A stretch of DNA of 17,031 nucleotides from Gammaproteobacteria bacterium (lineage in GTDB: Bacteria; Pseudomonadota; Gammaproteobacteria; Steroidobacterales; Steroidobacteraceae): contig JASHUC010000354.1 of NCBI GenBank assembly GCA_030040235.1, forward strand, positions 1-17,031, in the 5' to 3' direction. Position 1 is the first letter of the stretch; each line of letters opens with the position of its first letter. Shown here piece after piece: positions 1 through 7,266 of this stretch. The position numbers were made by a program, and so were the translations under genes. Under the pieces are notes generated by a model, which was not told the origin of the DNA, searched no databases, and saw only the letters and a list, made by a program, of their open reading frames with translations.

Positions 1-1
1 C

Positions 2-409
2 GGTGGAGGCCACCTGAGCGGCGTCGCGATCGCGGCGAAGGGGCTCTCGCCCGGCATTCGCGTGATCGGCGCGGAGCCTGCGGCCGCGGATGATGCCGCG
101 CGCTCGTTGCGCGCCGGACGCCTCATTCCGGCGGGCAATCCCAACACGATCGCCGACGGGCTGCGCAGCTCCCTGGGCGAGATCCCCTTCTCATTGATCC
201 GGACTCACGTCGATGACATTGCGATCGCGAGCGAGGCGGCGATCGTCGCCGCGATGCGCATCGTCTGGGAGATCATGAAGATCCTGATCGAGCCTTCCGC
301 GGCCGTTCCGGTCGCCGTGCTGCTCGACCGGGCGCTGCCCGTGAACGGCCAGCGCGTCGGGGTCATCCTCTCGGGCGGCAACGTGGATCTCGATCGTCTG
401 CCGTTCTAG
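2..409 (+). CDS. PLP-dependent serine/threonine dehydratase-type enzyme, C-terminal part
   Basis: The gene is cut at its 5' end by the window, leaving about 135 residues. The visible part opens with GGGHLSG, the end of the glycine-rich loop that holds the phosphate of pyridoxal phosphate in fold-type II dehydratases. It continues with TIADGLRSSLGEIPF and a VDDIAIASEAAIVAAMR helix, then IEPSAAVPVAVLL, and ends in an ILSGGNVDL motif. These are hallmarks of the serine racemase / threo-3-hydroxyaspartate dehydratase / catabolic threonine dehydratase group. There is no ACT-like regulatory domain, so it is not the long biosynthetic IlvA. The family deaminates or racemises hydroxy-amino acids in the cytosol; the substrate cannot be chosen from this fragment. 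The catalytic lysine lies upstream, outside the window. Its TAG stop overlaps the stop of the convergent small gene. Confidence 0.88.
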   Translation, partial: GGGHLSGVAIAAKGLSPGIRVIGAEPAAADDAARSLRAGRLIPAGNPNTIADGLRSSLGEIPFSLIRTHVDDIAIASEAAIVAAMRIVWEIMKILIEPSAAVPVAVLLDRALPVNGQRVGVILSGGNVDLDRLPF

Positions 410-555
410 ACATACCCTCCGGGGTGCCACAGTCCGAGCACGCCGATGATGATCAGGTAGATCGCGACGATGTAGTTGAGAAGCTTCGGCATGATGAGGA
501 TCAGAATGCCGGCGATGAGGGCGACGAGCGGACCGAGGGCGATCGTGAAATGCAT
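406..555 (-). CDS. DUF3096 small membrane protein, 49 aa
   Basis: A short gene encoding MHFTIALGPLVALIAGILIL and then IMPKLLNYIVAIYLIIIGVLG, ending in LWHPGGYV. It has two closely spaced hydrophobic helices (about residues 6-21 and 26-42) joined by a PKLLNY turn, which matches the DUF3096 family of tiny inner-membrane proteins of unknown function. The ATG is preceded by AAAGGT as a plausible ribosome binding site. Its TAG stop shares a CTAG palindrome with the stop of the convergent dehydratase, so the two genes overlap by four bases. It lies downstream of relA on the same strand, with a 71-base gap that contains an ECF-like promoter. No function is known for the family; a role in envelope stress would be speculation. 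Confidence 0.82.
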   Translation of the reverse strand: MHFTIALGPLVALIAGILILIMPKLLNYIVAIYLIIIGVLGLWHPGGYV

Positions 556-597
556 GCTTCGACCTTTCGTGAGGACGCCGGGAGAGCGTCTTAGCTA

Positions 598-622
598 TAC
601 GAACGGGAAGATCGTAAGTTCC
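598..622 (-). promoter_or_regulatory. Possible ECF-sigma-type promoter for the DUF3096 gene
   Basis: Read on the minus strand, GGAAC (622 to 618) is followed after exactly 16 bases by CGTATA (601 onwards). GGAAC-N16/17-CGT is the general form of many extracytoplasmic-function sigma promoters. Transcription would start near 588-590, giving a leader of roughly 30 bases before the ATG at 555. A small GACGC/GCGTC inverted repeat (574-590) lies at the predicted start. There is no good sigma-70 pair in the gap. The call rests on pattern alone. Confidence 0.3.
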
Positions 623-626
623 GCCC

Positions 627-2747
627 TCAGGCGGTCCGCTGCACCGTGAGCACGTTCGGAACTTCCTTGAAGCGCTTGGTGAGGCGGGCGAGCTGATCGA
701 GATCGCGCACGGCGAGGCGCACGGCGACGTGCGCAGTTCCAGCGTCGTGATCCGTCGTGGTGCTCATCTCCTCGATGCTGAGGCGCTCCTGCGTGATCAG
801 GTCGGTGAGATCGCGCACCAGGCCCCGGCGGTCGTAGGCGGCGACGGCGAGCTGCACGGCCAGGAGGTCCTCCGAATCACCTTGAGTCCAGTCGACCTGC
901 AGAATGCGCTGCGGCTTGACCGACTGCATGCGCGCGAAGCTCGGGCAATCCCTACGGTGGATCGTGACGCCGCGGCCGACCGTCGCATACCCGACGATGG
1001 GCTGAGGGCGAATGGGTGCGCAGCAGCGTGCGAGCGTGATCGGCAGATCCCCGACACCCTCGATCTCGACGGGACTGCGCCGCTTGGCGCTGGCCCGGCG
1101 CGGGATGCGCCTGGGCTCGGGCTCGGTGCGGTTGAGCTGTCGAGCGATCGCCTGTGCGAGCTGGGTCGCGGTGACCGCCCCTTCGCCGAGCAGCTGGTAC
1201 AGCTCCTCGGTGTTGCGCGCCGAGAGTACCTGCAGGAGCGACCCGAGCAGCTCGGGGCCCGCGCCGGCGCGGGTGAGCTCGCGCTCGGCGATCGAGCGGC
1301 CGGCCGCGCGATTGTCACCGCTGTCCTGCTGGCGAAACCACGCGCGCACTTTCGAGCGGCTGCGCGGCGAGGCGAGGTAGCCGAGCTCGGGGGCGAGCCA
1401 GTCGCGGCTCGGCGCGGGGTGCTTGCCGGCAATGATCTCGACCACCTCACCGTTCGAGAGCGGGTGGGTGAGGGGGACGATGCGCCCGTTGACCTTCGCC
1501 CCGCGGCAGCGATGGCCGAGGTTGCTGTGCACGTGGTAGGCGAAGTCGAGCGGCGTCGAGCCGCGCGGCAGGTCCACCACTTCGCCGTTCGGCGTGAGCG
1601 CGTAGACGCGATCTGCGAACAGCTGCTCGCGCACGCGCTCGAGGAAGTCGCGCTCGGGGGCGCCCGCCGCGCCCGGCTTGAGCAGGCGCCGCACCGCCTC
1701 GATCTTGCGCTCGTAGGTGAGATCCCGTGGGCCGCCTTCCTTGTACTGCCAGTGCGCTGCGATGCCGAGCTCGGCATGCTCGTGCATCTCGCGCGTGCGG
1801 ATCTGAACCTCGACCACCGCACCGCCCGGCCCGACGATGGCCGTGTGGATCGAGCGGTACTGATTGTCCTTGGGCGTTGCGATGTAGTCGTCGAACTCGC
1901 TCGCCACATAGCTCCAGCGGCCGTGCACGAGCCCGAGCGCCGCGTAGCAGTCCCGCACCGAGGCGGTGATGATGCGCACCGCCCGCACATCGAAGATGGC
2001 CTCGAACGGCAGCTGCTTGCGCTCCATCTTCCGGTGGATGCTGTAGATGTGCTTGGGGCGCCCGGAGACCTCGGCCTCGATGCCCGCGCCGGCGAGCTCG
2101 GCGCGCAGCGTCTCGCAGAGCGCGTCGATGTAGCGCTCGCGGTCGGCGCGTTTCTCGTTGAGCGCAGTCGCGATCTGGTGATAGGCCTCGGGTTGCAGAT
2201 AGCGGAAAGCGAGATCCTCGAGCTCCCACTTGAGCTGCCAGACCCCGAGCCGGTTGGCGAGCGGCGCGAACACGGCGCGCGCGGCGCGGGCCAGGCGCTC
2301 GCGCTCGGCGGGCGGGAGCTCCCGGGCGCGCCGCAGCCGTACGAGCTCGATCACGAGCCTCGCGAGCACCAGCCGCGGATCGCTCGCGACCGCGATGAGC
2401 ATCTTGCGAACCGCTTCGGCCTGGCGCGCATCGAGGCCCGCGGCCTCCGACCAGCCGCGCGCGAGCCCGAGGTCTCCCAAGCGCGACAGATCGTGCGCCG
2501 TGCGTGCGGCACCTGCGCCGGCCAGCGTCTCGAGCTGCGCCGCTCCGGGGGCTCCTGGGGCGAGCAGCGGCAGGGCGAGGACCGCCGTTGCGAGCTCGGC
2601 ATCAAAGGAAAGCGCGCCGGTGAGCTCGGCGGCGGCCGCGGCCGCGGCGAGCACCGCCGGCGGCAGTTGCACGGCGTGCTCGATCCTCGCACGGACGCTC
2701 GCGATCGAGCTCAGAATTTCGGGCGGGTAGAGTTGAGCGGTTTCCAC
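627..2747 (-). CDS. relA: RelA, (p)ppGpp synthetase (GTP pyrophosphokinase)
   Basis: A 706-residue ribosome-associated stringent-response enzyme that transfers pyrophosphate from ATP to GDP/GTP when uncharged tRNA enters the A site. The N-terminal hydrolase region (about 1-150) is degenerate: it is alanine-rich and lacks the His-Asp pair of SpoT/Rel. The synthetase domain (about 225-345) carries FDVRAVRI (252-259), the acidic EFDD motif (284-287) typical of monofunctional RelA rather than the RxKD of bifunctional enzymes, and the catalytic Glu in VEVQIRT (E313). A TGS domain follows (about 378-442), then a zinc-finger region with CC (575-576), H598 and C601, and a C-terminal ACT domain (about 628-703). 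E. coli RelA is 744 aa. The start is GTG at 2747; no other start lies upstream in the open frame. A separate SpoT should exist elsewhere. It is divergent to the yebC-ruvC block. Confidence 0.96.
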   Translation of the reverse strand: METAQLYPPEILSSIASVRARIEHAVQLPPAVLAAAAAAAELTGALSFDAELATAVLALPLLAPGAPGAAQLETLAGAGAARTAHDLSRLGDLGLARGWSEAAGLDARQAEAVRKMLIAVASDPRLVLARLVIELVRLRRARELPPAERERLARAARAVFAPLANRLGVWQLKWELEDLAFRYLQPEAYHQIATALNEKRADRERYIDALCETLRAELAGAGIEAEVSGRPKHIYSIHRKMERKQLPFEAIFDVRAVRIITASVRDCYAALGLVHGRWSYVASEFDDYIATPKDNQYRSIHTAIVGPGGAVVEVQIRTREMHEHAELGIAAHWQYKEGGPRDLTYERKIEAVRRLLKPGAAGAPERDFLERVREQLFADRVYALTPNGEVVDLPRGSTPLDFAYHVHSNLGHRCRGAKVNGRIVPLTHPLSNGEVVEIIAGKHPAPSRDWLAPELGYLASPRSRSKVRAWFRQQDSGDNRAAGRSIAERELTRAGAGPELLGSLLQVLSARNTEELYQLLGEGAVTATQLAQAIARQLNRTEPEPRRIPRRASAKRRSPVEIEGVGDLPITLARCCAPIRPQPIVGYATVGRGVTIHRRDCPSFARMQSVKPQRILQVDWTQGDSEDLLAVQLAVAAYDRRGLVRDLTDLITQERLSIEEMSTTTDHDAGTAHVAVRLAVRDLDQLARLTKRFKEVPNVLTVQRTA

Positions 2748-2832
2748 GTGAGCCGTGCGCGACCGCTGCAGACGACGCCGGTCGGAATCTCTGACAGGGG
2801 CCCGGGAGCGTGTCGCCGAGCTGGAATGCCGC

Positions 2833-2838
2833 TATGAT
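2833..2838 (+). promoter_or_regulatory. TATGAT -10-like element before truncated yebC
   Basis: A TATGAT hexamer stands out in the GC-rich relA/yebC divergent gap, 17 bases before the first candidate GTG of yebC. Transcription from it would begin near 2845 and give a very short leader. Read on the other strand the overlapping bases give TATCAT, so it could also serve relA. No convincing -35 hexamer is seen on either side (the best on + is TGTCGC at 2811-2816), so this is a weak call. Confidence 0.3.
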
Positions 2839-2854
2839 ACGCGATTGAGCCGCG

Positions 2855-3382
2855 GTGCGGCGCCGCTGCCCCGCTCGAGCCGTGTACAGCGTGCGATTCG
2901 AAGGTTACGGGCCCGGCGATTCCGCCGTCATGGTCGAGTGCCACACCGCAGACCGTGCGCGGATGAAGGCAGAGGTCCGCCGCGCCCTGCTGGGCCATGG
3001 CGGTCGGTTGGGAGCGACGGGGTCGGTCGCCTACCTGTTCAAGCAGGTCGGTCTGCTCGAGTTCCCGCCCACTCAACAACCGGAGCGGCTGGCGGGGCTC
3101 GCCTGGAAGGCAGGAGCCGAAGAGGTCGTGAGCGCTGCGAAGGGGTCGATGCGGGTCCTCACGGACCCTCTGGAGCTCGGGGCCGTGCGCTCGAGCCTCG
3201 AGGAAGCGGGCTTTCCCGCCGGGCGCAGCGAGGTCACCTGCCGCGCAGCCGCCACGGTGCCGCTTGCGGGCGCGCCGGCTACGGAAATGGTGCAGCTGTT
3301 CCAGGCGCTCAGGGCGCTCGAGGGCGTTGAGGCCGTCTACACGAATGCCGAGATTGCGGGCGAGGTCCTGGCGGGCGTTTGA
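2855..3382 (+). CDS. YebC/TACO1-family protein lacking the N-terminal domain
   Basis: The product (up to 175 aa) matches the C-terminal two thirds of YebC/PmpR/TACO1: FEGYGPGDSAVMVECHTADR, GHGGRLGATGSVAYLF, AGAEEVV, and a closing EGVEAVYTNAEIAGEVL. Full-length YebC is about 240-250 aa and starts with MAGHSKW and an RNA/DNA-binding helical domain of about 80 residues. That domain is absent, and the bases upstream belong to the relA promoter region in all frames. The surviving frame is free of stops, so the gene looks maintained rather than decayed. The family acts in translation (relief of stalls at proline-rich stretches) and has also been called a transcriptional regulator. Position before ruvC is the normal yebC place. 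The start is uncertain: GTG at 2855, 2882 or 2891, none with a clear ribosome binding site. Confidence 0.82.
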   Translation: MRRRCPARAVYSVRFEGYGPGDSAVMVECHTADRARMKAEVRRALLGHGGRLGATGSVAYLFKQVGLLEFPPTQQPERLAGLAWKAGAEEVVSAAKGSMRVLTDPLELGAVRSSLEEAGFPAGRSEVTCRAAATVPLAGAPATEMVQLFQALRALEGVEAVYTNAEIAGEVLAGV

Positions 3383-3434
3383 TCCGGACGCGGCTCACGG
3401 GGGGGCTGCGTCCCTGGCGCCCGCGTCCGGCAGC

Positions 3435-3950
3435 GTGCGCGTGCGCATTCTCGGACTCGACCCCGGTTCGCGCTGCACGGGCTACGGGCTCATCGACTGG
3501 GTCGGCACCGATTCGGTGCACGTGGCGCACGGCTGCGTCGTCGCGCGCGAGGGCTCGATGGCGGAGCGGCTGCGCGTGATTTTCGAGAGCATCGAGCGGC
3601 TCATCGCACAGCACCGGCCGGATGAGATCGCGGTGGAGCGTGTATTCGTGAATCGCAACGTCGACAGCGCGCTCAAGCTCGGACAGGCACGCGGGGCGGC
3701 CCTGAGCGCCGTGCCGCGGGGCACGCCGGTCTTCGAGTACGCTCCGCGCGCCGTGAAGATGTCGATCGTCGGATTCGGCGGCGCGGATAAGCGTCAGGTG
3801 GCGCACATGATGTGCGCGCTGCTGTCGGTCGCCGGCAGCATCGCCGTCGATGCGAGCGATGCGCTCGCCGTCGCCGTGTGCCACGCGCATTCCCGGCGCT
3901 GGGCCGAGCGCGTGCCTGCGGCTCTCATCGCGGGTGGCTCGTCGCGATGA
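3435..3950 (+). CDS. ruvC: RuvC, Holliday-junction resolvase
   Basis: An RNase-H-fold endonuclease that cuts Holliday junctions symmetrically as a dimer with RuvAB. The start is GTG at 3435 (171 aa) or GTG at 3441 (169 aa); E. coli RuvC is 173 aa. Counting from 3435, the metal-binding acidic residues are D9 in ILGLDPGS, E68 in IAVERVF, and D139 and D142 in DASDALAVAV, all conserved. The GFGGADKRQVAHMM segment matches the family's DNA-contacting region. No Shine-Dalgarno is seen near either GTG, so translation may be coupled to yebC, which ends 52 bases earlier. Its TGA overlaps the ruvA ATG (ATGA), indicating translational coupling with ruvA. Confidence 0.95.
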   Translation: MRVRILGLDPGSRCTGYGLIDWVGTDSVHVAHGCVVAREGSMAERLRVIFESIERLIAQHRPDEIAVERVFVNRNVDSALKLGQARGAALSAVPRGTPVFEYAPRAVKMSIVGFGGADKRQVAHMMCALLSVAGSIAVDASDALAVAVCHAHSRRWAERVPAALIAGGSSR

Positions 3951-4552
3951 TCGGATCGCTCCACGGGCGGGTCGTCGCGAAGAGTCCGCCACAACTGACG
4001 GTCGAGGTGGGCGGTGTCGGGTACGAGCTCGAGGCCCCGATGTCCACGTTCTTTCGCCTGCCGCCCATCGGGCAGGACGTGAGGCTGCTCACGCATCTGG
4101 TGGTGCGCGAGGACGCACACGTGCTCTATGCCTTCGCCACCGAGGAGGAGCGGCGGCTGTTTCGCAGCCTGCTCAAGGTCTCGGGCGTCGGTCCGAAGAT
4201 CGCGCTCGCGCTGCTCTCCGGCGTGAGCGTGGAGGCCTTTGCGCGCTGCATCCAGGGCGAGGATGTGGGGGCCCTCACGCGCGTGCCGGGGATCGGCCGC
4301 AAGACCGCCGAGCGGCTGCTCATCGAGATGCGGGACAAGGTGGGTGTCCTGAACGGGGCCCTCGACGGGGACGGCGCGCGCAGCCCCGCACGTCCGGCGC
4401 CCCAGACCCCGGCGGGGGAGGCCTTCGATGCGCTCGTCGCGCTCGGCTACAAGCCCGCCGAGGCCTCGCAGTTGCTCGAGGCCGCCGGTCCCGGTACACA
4501 CTCGACCGAGGAGCTGATCCGGCGGGCCCTCAAGAGCACGGTACGCGAGTGA
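3947..4552 (+). CDS. ruvA: RuvA, Holliday-junction branch-migration DNA-binding subunit
   Basis: A 201-residue protein, close to the usual 200-203. It forms tetramers that hold the four-way junction flat and load RuvB hexamers. Domain I (about 1-64) is an OB fold beginning MIGSLHGRV and includes the acidic pin residues E55-D56 that separate strands at the crossover. Domain II (about 65-140) has two helix-hairpin-helix motifs, SGVGPK (79-84) and PGIGRK (114-119). After a Pro/Gly linker, domain III (about 155-200), with [17 protein letters not shown], binds RuvB. The start overlaps the ruvC stop by four bases. Confidence 0.96.
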   Translation: MIGSLHGRVVAKSPPQLTVEVGGVGYELEAPMSTFFRLPPIGQDVRLLTHLVVREDAHVLYAFATEEERRLFRSLLKVSGVGPKIALALLSGVSVEAFARCIQGEDVGALTRVPGIGRKTAERLLIEMRDKVGVLNGALDGDGARSPARPAPQTPAGEAFDALVALGYKPAEASQLLEAAGPGTHSTEELIRRALKSTVRE

Positions 4553-4580
4553 GCGGCGGATTCGAAGCGCGGAAGCGGCG

Positions 4581-4586
4581 AGGTGG
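4581..4586 (+). promoter_or_regulatory. Ribosome binding site deciding the ruvB TTG start
   Basis: AGGTGG ends six bases before TTG at 4593. The next in-frame ATG, at 4608, has no comparable purine-rich site at the right distance. Starting at TTG also gives MNAERMVS, which aligns with MIEADRLIS at the start of E. coli RuvB, so the TTG start is preferred. Confidence 0.6.
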
Positions 4587-4592
4587 CGCATC

Positions 4593-5633
4593 TTGAACGC
4601 TGAACGAATGGTGAGTCCCGAAGCGCGCCAGGACGATGAGGCCGTCGAGCGAGCGATCCGCCCCCGGCGCCTCGAGGAGTATGTCGGGCAGGCGCAGGTG
4701 AAGCGGCAGCTCGAGGTGTTCGTGAGCGCCGCTCGCCAGCGCGTCGAGGCGCTCGATCACGTGCTCATCTTCGGTCCCCCGGGGCTCGGCAAGACCACGC
4801 TCGCGCACATCATCGCGGCCGAGCTCGGCGTCAATTTGCGCCAGACCTCGGGCCCCGTGCTCGAGCGGCCCGGCGACCTCGCGGGGCAGTTGACGAACCT
4901 GCAGCCGCGGGACGTGCTCTTCATCGATGAGATCCATCGTCTGAGCCCGATCGTCGAGGAAGTCCTCTATCCCGCGATGGAGGACTGTCAGCTCGACATC
5001 ATGATCGGGGAGGGGCCCGCGGCGCGCTCGATCAAGCTCAATCTGTCGCCGTTCACCCTGGTTGGCGCGACGACTCGGGCCGGACTGCTCACCTCGCCGC
5101 TGCGCGACCGGTTCGGCATCGTGCAGCGACTCGATTTCTACGGCGTCGAGGACCTCGAAAAGATCGTGGTGCGCTCGGCGGGTATACTGCGCGTCGCAAT
5201 CGATGCCGGTGGCGCGCGCGCCATCGCCCAGCGCTCCCGCGGGACTCCGCGTATCGCCAATCGACTGCTCCGGCGGGTGCGCGACTATGCGCAGGTGCGG
5301 GCCGACGGCCGCATCGACGAACGCGTGGCCAAGGAGGCTCTCAACATGCTCGAGGTCGATCCCGAGGGCTTCGATACACTCGATCAGAAGCTGCTGACGA
5401 TCATCATGGACAGATTCGGCGGCGGTCCGGTCGGGATCGAGAGCATCGCCGCGGCGCTCGGGGAGGATCGCGGCACGCTCGAGGAGGTGATCGAGCCGTT
5501 CCTGATCCAGCAGGGCTTTCTCGCGCGCACCGCGCGCGGCCGGGTCGTGACGGCGCATACCTATCGGCATTTTGGGCGCAAGGAGCCCGCGAGCCCGGGG
5601 TCGATGCCGCTCGCACTGGAGCCCCCCAAGTGA
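4593..5633 (+). CDS. ruvB: RuvB, Holliday-junction branch-migration ATPase
   Basis: A 346-residue AAA+ motor whose hexamers pump DNA through the RuvA-bound junction. Visible motifs in order: [13 protein letters not shown] (21-33), Walker [10 protein letters not shown] (61-69, K67), Walker B VLFIDEIH (108-115), the GPAARSIK beta-hairpin that contacts RuvA (141-148), sensor 1 GATTRAG (158-164), the arginine-finger segment SPLRDRFG (168-175) and sensor 2 GTPRIANR (217-224). The C-terminal winged helix has [19 protein letters not shown] and [13 protein letters not shown]. The length matches the family (336-350). It uses a TTG start supported by a ribosome binding site. It follows ruvA by 40 bases and its stop overlaps the GTG of ybgC. 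Confidence 0.97.
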   Translation: MNAERMVSPEARQDDEAVERAIRPRRLEEYVGQAQVKRQLEVFVSAARQRVEALDHVLIFGPPGLGKTTLAHIIAAELGVNLRQTSGPVLERPGDLAGQLTNLQPRDVLFIDEIHRLSPIVEEVLYPAMEDCQLDIMIGEGPAARSIKLNLSPFTLVGATTRAGLLTSPLRDRFGIVQRLDFYGVEDLEKIVVRSAGILRVAIDAGGARAIAQRSRGTPRIANRLLRRVRDYAQVRADGRIDERVAKEALNMLEVDPEGFDTLDQKLLTIIMDRFGGGPVGIESIAAALGEDRGTLEEVIEPFLIQQGFLARTARGRVVTAHTYRHFGRKEPASPGSMPLALEPPK

Positions 5634-6082
5634 GGGGATTCCGCTCGAGGCAGCGCGTGTACTGGGAAGATACGGACGCAGGCGGTGTGGTCTATTACGC
5701 AAACTACCTCAAGTTTTTCGAGCGCGCGCGCACCGAGTGGCTGCGCGCGCTCGGCTTCTCGCAGCAGCGGCTCGCCAAGGAGCCGGGGATCCTTTTCGCC
5801 GTGACGAACGTCGAGGTGAGCTATCAGCGTCCCGCGCGGCTCGATGACGAGCTCCTCGTCACGTGCGAGCTCGCGCGCGCCGGTGCCGCGTCCCTGTCGT
5901 TCAGGCAACAGATTTATCGCGCGGCCCCCGATGGGCACGCCGCATCCGCTGCAGCCGACCCGGGCGAGCTGCTCACCACGGCGCAGGTGCGCGTCGCCTG
6001 CATCGATGCGCAGGCGCTGCGCCCGCAGCGGTTACCCGATTTTCTTCAGGATCTGCTTGCGAAGCAGGAGGAGCGGGCCTGA
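5630..6082 (+). CDS. ybgC: YbgC, Tol-Pal-associated acyl-CoA thioesterase
   Basis: A 150-residue hotdog-fold enzyme of the 4-hydroxybenzoyl-CoA thioesterase family. The signature [20 protein letters not shown] lies at residues 11-30, with the catalytic Asp in DTDAGG (D16), followed by [13 protein letters not shown]. coli YbgC is about 134 aa; the extra length here is mainly a loop around [16 protein letters not shown]. YbgC hydrolyses acyl-CoA thioesters in the cytosol near the membrane and is the standard first gene of tol-pal operons, though its precise role in Tol function is unsettled. The GTG start overlaps the ruvB stop as GTGA, linking the recombination genes to tol-pal. Confidence 0.93.
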   Translation: MRGFRSRQRVYWEDTDAGGVVYYANYLKFFERARTEWLRALGFSQQRLAKEPGILFAVTNVEVSYQRPARLDDELLVTCELARAGAASLSFRQQIYRAAPDGHAASAAADPGELLTTAQVRVACIDAQALRPQRLPDFLQDLLAKQEERA

Positions 6083-6083
6083 G

Positions 6084-6809
6084 ATGCCGCAAGATCTATC
6101 CCTCGTTCGTATCGTCATGCAGGCGAGTGTGCCGGTGCAGATCGTCATCGGTCTGCTCGCCTTCGCCTCGCTCATGTCGTGGGCCATCATTTTTCAGAAA
6201 CGCATGGTCACCCGCCGGGCGCGCCAGGAGGCCGACCGGTTCGAGAACACCTTCTGGTCGGGCGGGGATCTCGCCCAGCTCTACCGCGGGATCGAATCGC
6301 GTGGCGGGGCGACGGGCATGGCGAGCATCTTCGAGTTCGGGTTCCGCGAGTTTGCGCGCCTGCGCCAGCAGGGCTCGGTGCCGACCGACCAGCTGCTCGA
6401 GGGCGCCCGGCGCGCCATGCGCGTGGCGCAGCTCAAGGAGATCGATCGGCTCGAGTACAGCCTCGCGACCCTTGCGACGGTCGGCTCGACGAGCCCGTAC
6501 GTCGGGCTCTTCGGCACCGTGTGGGGCATCATGAGCGCGTTCTCCTCGCTCGGGAACGTTCAGCAGGCCACGCTCTCGATGGTGGCGCCCGGAATCTCCG
6601 AGGCGCTGATCGCGACCGCGATCGGCCTTTTCGCCGCGATTCCGGCCGTGGTCGCCTTCAACCGCTACGCTGATCAGGTCGGCCGGCTCGAGATGCGCTA
6701 CGACGCCTTCATGGAGGAGTTCTCCTCGATCCTGCAGCGCCACGCCTCGCGCACACCGGAGCGCGCGAGCGCTGCCCCCGTGCACAGCGCCAGCGCCGGA
6801 GGGCATTGA
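6084..6809 (+). CDS. tolQ: TolQ, proton-channel subunit of the Tol-Pal motor
   Basis: A 241-residue inner-membrane protein of the MotA/TolQ/ExbB family. With TolR it forms the proton-driven stator that energises TolA during cell constriction. Three membrane helices are visible at about residues 17-37, 128-152 and 170-193. The last two carry LATLATVGSTSPYVGLFGTV and the SEALIATAIGLFAAIPAVV segment that line the channel. The cytoplasmic loop between helices 1 and 2 has the GMASIFEFGFREF region. The C-terminal tail is Ala/Ser-rich and variable. The ATG at 6084 begins one base after the ybgC stop, and AGGAG lies about 11 bases upstream. Confidence 0.96.
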   Translation: MPQDLSLVRIVMQASVPVQIVIGLLAFASLMSWAIIFQKRMVTRRARQEADRFENTFWSGGDLAQLYRGIESRGGATGMASIFEFGFREFARLRQQGSVPTDQLLEGARRAMRVAQLKEIDRLEYSLATLATVGSTSPYVGLFGTVWGIMSAFSSLGNVQQATLSMVAPGISEALIATAIGLFAAIPAVVAFNRYADQVGRLEMRYDAFMEEFSSILQRHASRTPERASAAPVHSASAGGH

Positions 6810-7249
6810 TGGCACAACTCACGCGGGGACGGCGCCTGATGGGCGAGATCAACGTCGTCCCCTACATCGATGTGATGCTGGTGCTGCTCATCATTTTCAT
6901 GGTGACGGCGCCCCTTCTCACCCAGGGCGTCAAGGTCGAGCTGCCGAAGGCGGGTGCCGAGGCGCTCGAGCCCACGAACTCGAACCCGCTCGTGCTGTCG
7001 ATTGATCGGGAGGGTAGGTTGTACTTGAACGTGGGCAGCAATCCGCGCGAGCCTCTGGATGAGGCCACGGTCGAGGTTCGGGCGGCTGCGGCGCTGCAGC
7101 GAAGCCCCGACCTGCACGTGTTTCTCAAGGCGGACCGCCGCATCGAGTACGGTCAGGTGATGAGCGCCATGGTCATCCTGCAGCGTGCAGGAGCGAAGAA
7201 AATCGGCATGGTAAGCGACCCTCTTCCCCAGCCCCCGAAGCGAAGCTGA
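6809..7249 (+). CDS. tolR: TolR, proton-channel subunit of the Tol-Pal motor
   Basis: A 146-residue ExbD/TolR-family protein with a short cytoplasmic N-terminus, one membrane helix (about 17-38) and a periplasmic domain. The helix has the essential proton-relay aspartate D21 in INVVPYIDVMLVLLIIFMV. The periplasmic part includes the LVLSIDREGRLYLN and VFLKADRRIEYGQVMSAMVI segments usual for the family. The ATG at 6809 overlaps the tolQ stop by one base (TGATG) and has GGAGGG six to seven bases upstream. An in-frame TTG directly before it (6806) is the less likely start. Confidence 0.96.
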   Translation: MAQLTRGRRLMGEINVVPYIDVMLVLLIIFMVTAPLLTQGVKVELPKAGAEALEPTNSNPLVLSIDREGRLYLNVGSNPREPLDEATVEVRAAAALQRSPDLHVFLKADRRIEYGQVMSAMVILQRAGAKKIGMVSDPLPQPPKRS

Positions 7250-7266
7250 CCGGCTCGCCCGAGCTC

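Noticed and set aside
574..590. GACGC/GCGTC hairpin downstream of relA as a terminator
   Set aside because: The stem is five pairs and lacks a T-run on either strand at the right side.
729..2837. A 702-codon open frame on + antisense to nearly all of relA
   Set aside because: The relA protein shows full family conservation; the antisense product is Arg/Ala/Leu/Asp-rich with no recognisable domain. Long antisense frames are expected opposite GC-rich genes.
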